Positions 15,062 to 18,056 of a stretch of 18,056 nucleotides of DNA are shown here, in pieces. The notes beneath the pieces were generated by a model. It was not told the DNA's origin. It did no database searches and saw nothing but the letters and a program-made list of their open reading frames with translations. Where the stretch lies: the NCBI GenBank assembly GCA_910576895.1, contig CAJTJZ010000035.1, forward strand, positions 16,863-34,918. Direction: 5' to 3'. The position numbers and the translations under genes were made by a program. Position 1 is the stretch's first letter. Every line of letters starts with the position of its first letter. This DNA is from an uncultured Lachnospiraceae bacterium. GTDB taxonomy: Bacteria > Bacillota > Clostridia > Lachnospirales > Lachnospiraceae.

Positions 15062-16243
15062 TTACTTTACCTTAAGCTTCTTTGGTTTACAAAAATCTCC
15101 ATAAGTTACTACACTATCAAGGCTATCGGAATTACAAAATCTTGCTTTTACATACCATGTTTTTCCTTTTTTTAATTCTTTTATCTTAGAAAAATCTGTT
15201 TTTCCCAGATAAGAACCCAAAATAAATCGATATTTTCCATCTTTTTTAGAAGAATAATAAAGCATTGTATGGAAATTTCGTCCTTTATTTCCAGTAATCT
15301 TTAAGATTTGTTTTTTACCATTTCCATTTTTTATTATTTGAATTTTAGGAACATATGCAGATACAATGGATTTTAATACAGTAATCTTTACAGGATCACT
15401 AAATTCTCCATAAACGGTCTCTCCATCTATATATTTTCCATGACGTACCTTAACATAATATTCCTTACCATGTTCTAATTCATCATAACTGCTAAAAAAA
15501 CAATACTGATTTTCCCATGACAATTTTTTCCATTCCCCATCTTCTTTTTCTGCATACCAAAATTGATTTGTCCAATTTCCCTTTGTATAAAGTGTTGTTG
15601 TTCCTAAATATTTCTTTTTACGATAGACACTTCCCATTTCTATTTCCAATTCCGCTTTTGGCGGCAACTCATAATAATTAGAAACTGTTCCCTTTGGTTT
15701 TAATGGAATATAAATAGGATAGAGATATCCTTCTCCGTAAAGCTTAAAATATTCTGATAAATATTGCATTTCTTCCTGTGTAATCGAAATACTTTTTTGA
15801 TAATTATCATAGGCATCTCTTACTTCATCAACCTCATAACCTTCAGGGCAATCAAATTTTGTTAAGGTATATGTTCCTAGCACAATCTTTGATAAATCTT
15901 TACTATCTCCAAGTTCAAAACAATAATTTCCCTCATAGCCTTCATAAACACCATCATTTCTTATTTCTTTTCTCCATTTTATTCTATTATCTTTATTTTC
16001 TTCTGAAATAGTATCTACTATTTCTTTTCCATCTGGGCAAAGAAGTGTTGCTGATTTTCCCAGATAACAAAGAGAAGATGGTGTTATTAATCTTTCAGCC
16101 GAACCATAGTCGGCTGGTTCTAAAACAAAATAAACTTCTACCTTAATAGGACTTGCTTCTATTTTTTTTGCCTGTACCTTAAATGAAATAAAGTATATCA
16201 TCAAAAAAGCAAATATTTTACAAAAACATACTAATTTTTTCAT
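15062..16243 (-). CDS. Secreted protein with two C-terminal Fn3-like modules, function unknown
   Basis: The 393-residue product begins with a Sec signal peptide (MKKLVCFCKIFAF..., likely cut after KVQA, residue 25). The middle part (about 30-190) is not recognised; it contains four cysteines and a CPEGYEVDEV stretch. The C-terminal 200 residues hold two similar beta-sandwich-like modules. Each has a WYVKAR or YYVKVRHGKYIDG core strand, a YGEF/YGDF turn and a lysine-rich final strand (PVKITVL, PKKLKVK), as in the Fn3-like modules common at the ends of clostridial surface proteins. No LPXTG, transmembrane or choline-binding anchor is visible, so it is probably released or held non-covalently. 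A GAGAGGAG site precedes the ATG. It starts 25 nt after the LRR gene stop and is surely cotranscribed with it. A pairing as secreted adhesins is an inference. Confidence 0.8.
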   Translation of the reverse strand: MKKLVCFCKIFAFLMIYFISFKVQAKKIEASPIKVEVYFVLEPADYGSAERLITPSSLCYLGKSATLLCPDGKEIVDTISEENKDNRIKWRKEIRNDGVYEGYEGNYCFELGDSKDLSKIVLGTYTLTKFDCPEGYEVDEVRDAYDNYQKSISITQEEMQYLSEYFKLYGEGYLYPIYIPLKPKGTVSNYYELPPKAELEIEMGSVYRKKKYLGTTTLYTKGNWTNQFWYAEKEDGEWKKLSWENQYCFFSSYDELEHGKEYYVKVRHGKYIDGETVYGEFSDPVKITVLKSIVSAYVPKIQIIKNGNGKKQILKITGNKGRNFHTMLYYSSKKDGKYRFILGSYLGKTDFSKIKELKKGKTWYVKARFCNSDSLDSVVTYGDFCKPKKLKVK

Positions 16244-16268
16244 TTTTTTCTCCTCTCTTTCTATCCTA

Positions 16269-17507
16269 TTAATAACCTACAAATATCGTATATTCCTTTT
16301 CTCCTTCTGGAAGCTTTTCTACTTTATGATAACGTTTTTTATATTTTTGTAAACTTTTTTCTGGTACAAAATAAGTTGCAAACACTGCACAACTTCCCTT
16401 TTCCATTTTTGGCGGAGTTGATGCTTCAAAATATATCGTTGCTTCTGTTTTTAAGCGAATCCCATAATGAAAACAATTTTTTCTTAATTCCTTTACTGTT
16501 TTTGGAATAATTAAATTTTCAATATCTTTTCCTATGGTAGAAACACGATTTGTAAGAATGCGTACCTGTTTTGGTAATCTTATTATATCTCCCCTATTAA
16601 TAATTGCAATTAATTCCCCATTTTTTTTCTTATAAATGCAATCTTCTTCTACTGCATACAATTTATTATCCGGACTTATCAAAATTTCTTGTATTTTCTT
16701 TCCACTTAAACTGTTTTTTTGAAAAGAAGTAACACTTTCTGGAATAAAAACCTTTTTAACATTAGTATCAAGAAATGCATCCCTTGCAATCTTTGTTACT
16801 GTTGATGGAATCGAAACTTTTTTTAATCCTGTGGGTGCTTTGATAAAGCTTTTTTTATCCTTTGACAATAACAAATTATCTACACAGCAATATTTTTTAC
16901 TATCTTTAGAAATAGAAAACTCCTTTAAATTTTTACATTTTCTAAAAACATCATTTTCTATTTTTTCTAGTTTTTTTGGCAAAACAATCCTCTTTAAACT
17001 AGAACAGCCGTAAAATAAAGCATACTTTAGAGTTGTTACCTCATCTGGAATTTCAATTTCCTCCAAATTATAAAATCCGCAAAAGGCAGTACCACATATT
17101 TCCGTTACTGTTGATGGAATCGAAACTTTTTTAATTCCTTTTGGCATTACATCACTACCATCGATATTATGATATGGTTCTACAATCACTCCCAATAGAT
17201 TTCTTACATCATCACTATCACTTTTATCTTCATAGCCTATCTTTTTTACGATTGCTCCTTCTATTGTTTCTGGAAGTTCTAAACTTTCCATTTCTTTTTC
17301 TTCCACTTGTTCTATTTTATAAATCCAGCTATACTTCCCGTTTGATGAAAAATAAGTCAAATATCGGTTATTTCCATCCACTACTTCTGTTTTTTCTGAC
17401 TTATCCCAAGAAATTTTTTCTGCTGCATTTATTTTTATGCTAATAGCTATTGTGCAACTTAACAACAAGAAAAAACAAACTATAAAGCTAGATATTCTTT
17501 TTGACAT
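16269..17507 (-). CDS. Secreted BspA-type leucine-rich-repeat protein
   Basis: The 412-residue product has a Sec signal peptide (hydrophobic 8-24, likely cut near INAA, residue 29), then a short N-terminal region. LRR_5/BspA-type repeats follow, about 80-370. Typical repeat cores are KKVSIPSTVTEICGTAFCGFYNLEEI, IEIPDEVTTL, IVLPKKLEKIENDVFRKC and VFIPESVTSF: the hydrophobic-x-hydrophobic-P-x-x-[VL] pattern at about 23-residue spacing, with less regular copies later. The end (AVFATYFVPEKSLQKYKKRY) is the usual LRR_5 tail, where a coordinate-like YVPEKSLxxYK segment closes the array. Such proteins are cell-surface or secreted binding proteins; the partner is unknown. No anchor motif is seen. AAAGGAG stands about 7 nt before the ATG. 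It is the first gene of a two-gene operon. Confidence 0.88.
   Translation of the reverse strand: MSKRISSFIVCFFLLLSCTIAISIKINAAEKISWDKSEKTEVVDGNNRYLTYFSSNGKYSWIYKIEQVEEKEMESLELPETIEGAIVKKIGYEDKSDSDDVRNLLGVIVEPYHNIDGSDVMPKGIKKVSIPSTVTEICGTAFCGFYNLEEIEIPDEVTTLKYALFYGCSSLKRIVLPKKLEKIENDVFRKCKNLKEFSISKDSKKYCCVDNLLLSKDKKSFIKAPTGLKKVSIPSTVTKIARDAFLDTNVKKVFIPESVTSFQKNSLSGKKIQEILISPDNKLYAVEEDCIYKKKNGELIAIINRGDIIRLPKQVRILTNRVSTIGKDIENLIIPKTVKELRKNCFHYGIRLKTEATIYFEASTPPKMEKGSCAVFATYFVPEKSLQKYKKRYHKVEKLPEGEKEYTIFVGY
16795..17132 (-). repeat. 29-bp identical direct repeat inside the LRR gene
   Basis: The same 29 bases occur at 16795-16823 and 17104-17132, exactly 309 bp (103 codons) apart, and differ just beyond in the T-run length. 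Both encode KKVSIPSTVT. The LRR copies between are much more divergent at DNA level, which suggests a recent internal duplication or gene conversion. Confidence 0.75.
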
Positions 17508-17551
17508 ACTTTTGCTCCTTTCTTTTAATATTCTATTTTCTAAATCAAATG

Positions 17552-17628
17552 TAGTATAGATTGTTTTATTATACTATGATTTCTTCCAAAATTCCTTAAG
17601 ATTTTCTTACGATTTCTTTACTTTTTCA
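17552..17628 (-). promoter_or_regulatory. Promoter region of the LRR operon with three phased 11-bp repeats
   Basis: A consensus TATAAT (minus strand; 17568-17573) lies about 60 nt before the LRR start codon. It has no good -35. Instead three head-to-tail 11-bp units begin at 17596, 17607 and 17618 on the plus strand: TTAAGATTTTC, TTACGATTTCT, TTACTTTTTCA. Phased 11-bp direct repeats next to a poor -35 are the arrangement bound by OmpR/PhoB-type response regulators, so activated transcription is suggested. A 7-bp inverted repeat (TAGTATA 17552-17558, TATACTA 17570-17576) overlaps the -10 and the predicted start, a place where a repressor could act. The remaining stretch 17629-17775 has a TTGACA at 17656 without a matching -10, and little else. 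Confidence 0.5.
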
Positions 17629-17714
17629 CCAAAAAATAGTAATGTAACATTCTGGTTGACACTATCTGCTGAAACTGCATTTTTAGCGTGGTGGTTTCTC
17701 CTTGATTATCTTGC

Positions 17715-17731
17715 TATATTGAATAGCATAG
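17715..17731 (+). promoter_or_regulatory. Inverted repeat upstream of the XRE regulator gene
   Basis: Within TTGCTATATTGAATAGCA, at about 17714-17731, TGCTAT and ATAGCA are perfect 6-bp arms with a 5-bp spacer, some 45 nt upstream of the HTH start codon. Placement and size suit an autoregulatory operator of an XRE repressor. No convincing -35/-10 pair could be assigned, so this is a candidate only. Confidence 0.3.
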
Positions 17732-17775
17732 TAAATTTACAACTTTATCAATTAAATACATAAAGGAGAATGATT

Positions 17776-17901
17776 ATGAATTTAGGAAAAAATATTCAAT
17801 TTTTAAGAAAGCAAAAAAAGATTACGCAAGAACAGTTAGCCGAAATGATGTCTGTTTCTCGTCAGACAATATCAAGATGGGTAACTAAACAGTTACGATA
17901 A
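17776..17901 (+). pseudogene. XRE-family HTH regulator, truncated after the recognition helix
   Basis: The ATG at 17776 has AAAGGAG seven nt upstream and opens a frame of only 41 codons: MNLGKNIQFLRKQKKITQEQ, then LAEMMSVSRQTISRW and VTKQLR, stop. This is an excellent N-terminal HTH_3 (XRE) domain up to the conserved RW, where homologues continue with E-[SNT]-G and another 20 or so residues of domain, often followed by a second domain. Here the homology stops at base 17880 and unrelated structured sequence begins at 17881. The fold lacks its last helices, so the 41-residue peptide is unlikely to work as a repressor. If the following sequence is a self-splicing element the gene could be restored in RNA; otherwise it is a broken gene. 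It is the only plus-strand gene in the window. Confidence 0.75.
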
Positions 17902-18056
17902 ATTTGTAAAAATATATACAAATATATAAAAATTTATTGAAACGAATACCTTTTGTACCGTGCGAACGGTGCAAACTCAACGTTAAATGCTTTTAATCCC
18001 TAAAGCTGTACGACTCAAACAGTAATCTGAAAGGATAAGCTGAGTAGTACGAAAGC
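17881..18056 (+). mobile_element. 5' end of a structured, intron-like insertion (group I/IStron or group II), partial
   Basis: From 17881 the sequence no longer codes and becomes rich in RNA-like pairing. GTAACT/AGTTAC is a 6-bp hairpin at 17881-17896. GTACCGT (17955-17961) and ACGGTGC (17966-17972) form a 7-bp stem capped by a GCGA (GNRA) tetraloop. GCTT-(3 nt)-ATCC (17989-17999) pairs with GGAT-AAGC (18033-18040), enclosing CTGT/ACAG. The CCCUAAAGC and UAAUC...AAGC elements recall the P4-P6 region of group I introns; GUGCG in the tetraloop stem and the terminal ACGAAAGC would also suit a group II domain I. The window ends before any ORF or diagnostic core. Its start coincides with the break in the HTH gene, so it is most simply an insertion. 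The family is unresolved. Confidence 0.5.

Noticed and set aside
17656..17686. TTGACA at 17656 as promoter of the XRE gene
   Set aside because: No -10-like hexamer occurs at 16-18 bp spacing; the sequence there is ATTTTTAG.
1..18056. CRISPR array, tRNA or rRNA genes
   Set aside because: No regularly spaced identical repeats, cloverleaf with T-loop signature, or rRNA-like segments were seen on either strand.

Overview
The window is A+T-rich DNA with strong GGAGG-type ribosome sites, short clostridial-style signal peptides and tightly packed genes. It looks like a low-GC Firmicute, most likely an anaerobic gut-type Clostridia (Lachnospiraceae-like); this rests on protein style only and no species is claimed. 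All clear genes lie on the minus strand, except a short broken repressor gene at the right end.

Layout in minus-strand transcription order, from right to left. (a) 17507-15062: two secreted proteins, a BspA-type leucine-rich-repeat protein and a protein with two Fn3-like C-terminal modules, behind a promoter with three phased 11-bp repeats. (b) 14767-9782: a four-gene run of a CysQ-like phosphatase, an L,D-transpeptidase, a GH3/NagZ-like lipoprotein and nicotinate phosphoribosyltransferase. It starts at an intergenic region holding two overlapping divergent sigma-A-type promoters and ends at a clear intrinsic terminator. (c) 9581-5997: an orphan extracellular solute-binding lipoprotein, then a methyl-accepting chemotaxis protein with a periplasm-facing-type (extracellular) Cache domain, ending at a second terminator. 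(d) 5838-1: a small unknown protein, LacZ-type beta-galactosidase, MiaB and the N-terminal third or so of a SWIM/SNF2 helicase that runs off the left edge.

The main surprises are these. The solute-binding protein is frameshifted near its end, and its detached C-terminus is still readable in another frame; that makes the long form of the chemoreceptor ORF an artefact. Two GC-rich hairpins sit between these two genes. The cysQ promoter region is nearly symmetric and predicts a divergent transcript. At the right edge an XRE-type repressor gene stops being recognisable after its HTH helix, exactly where a strongly structured RNA-like sequence begins. That sequence resembles the 5' part of a self-splicing intron or IStron, cut off by the window end.

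Functionally, region (b) combines cell-wall remodelling with NAD salvage and pAp turnover, region (c) couples solute binding and signalling, region (d) includes lactose/galactoside hydrolysis and tRNA modification, and region (a) makes surface or secreted adhesive-type proteins. No CRISPR array, tRNA or rRNA gene was seen.
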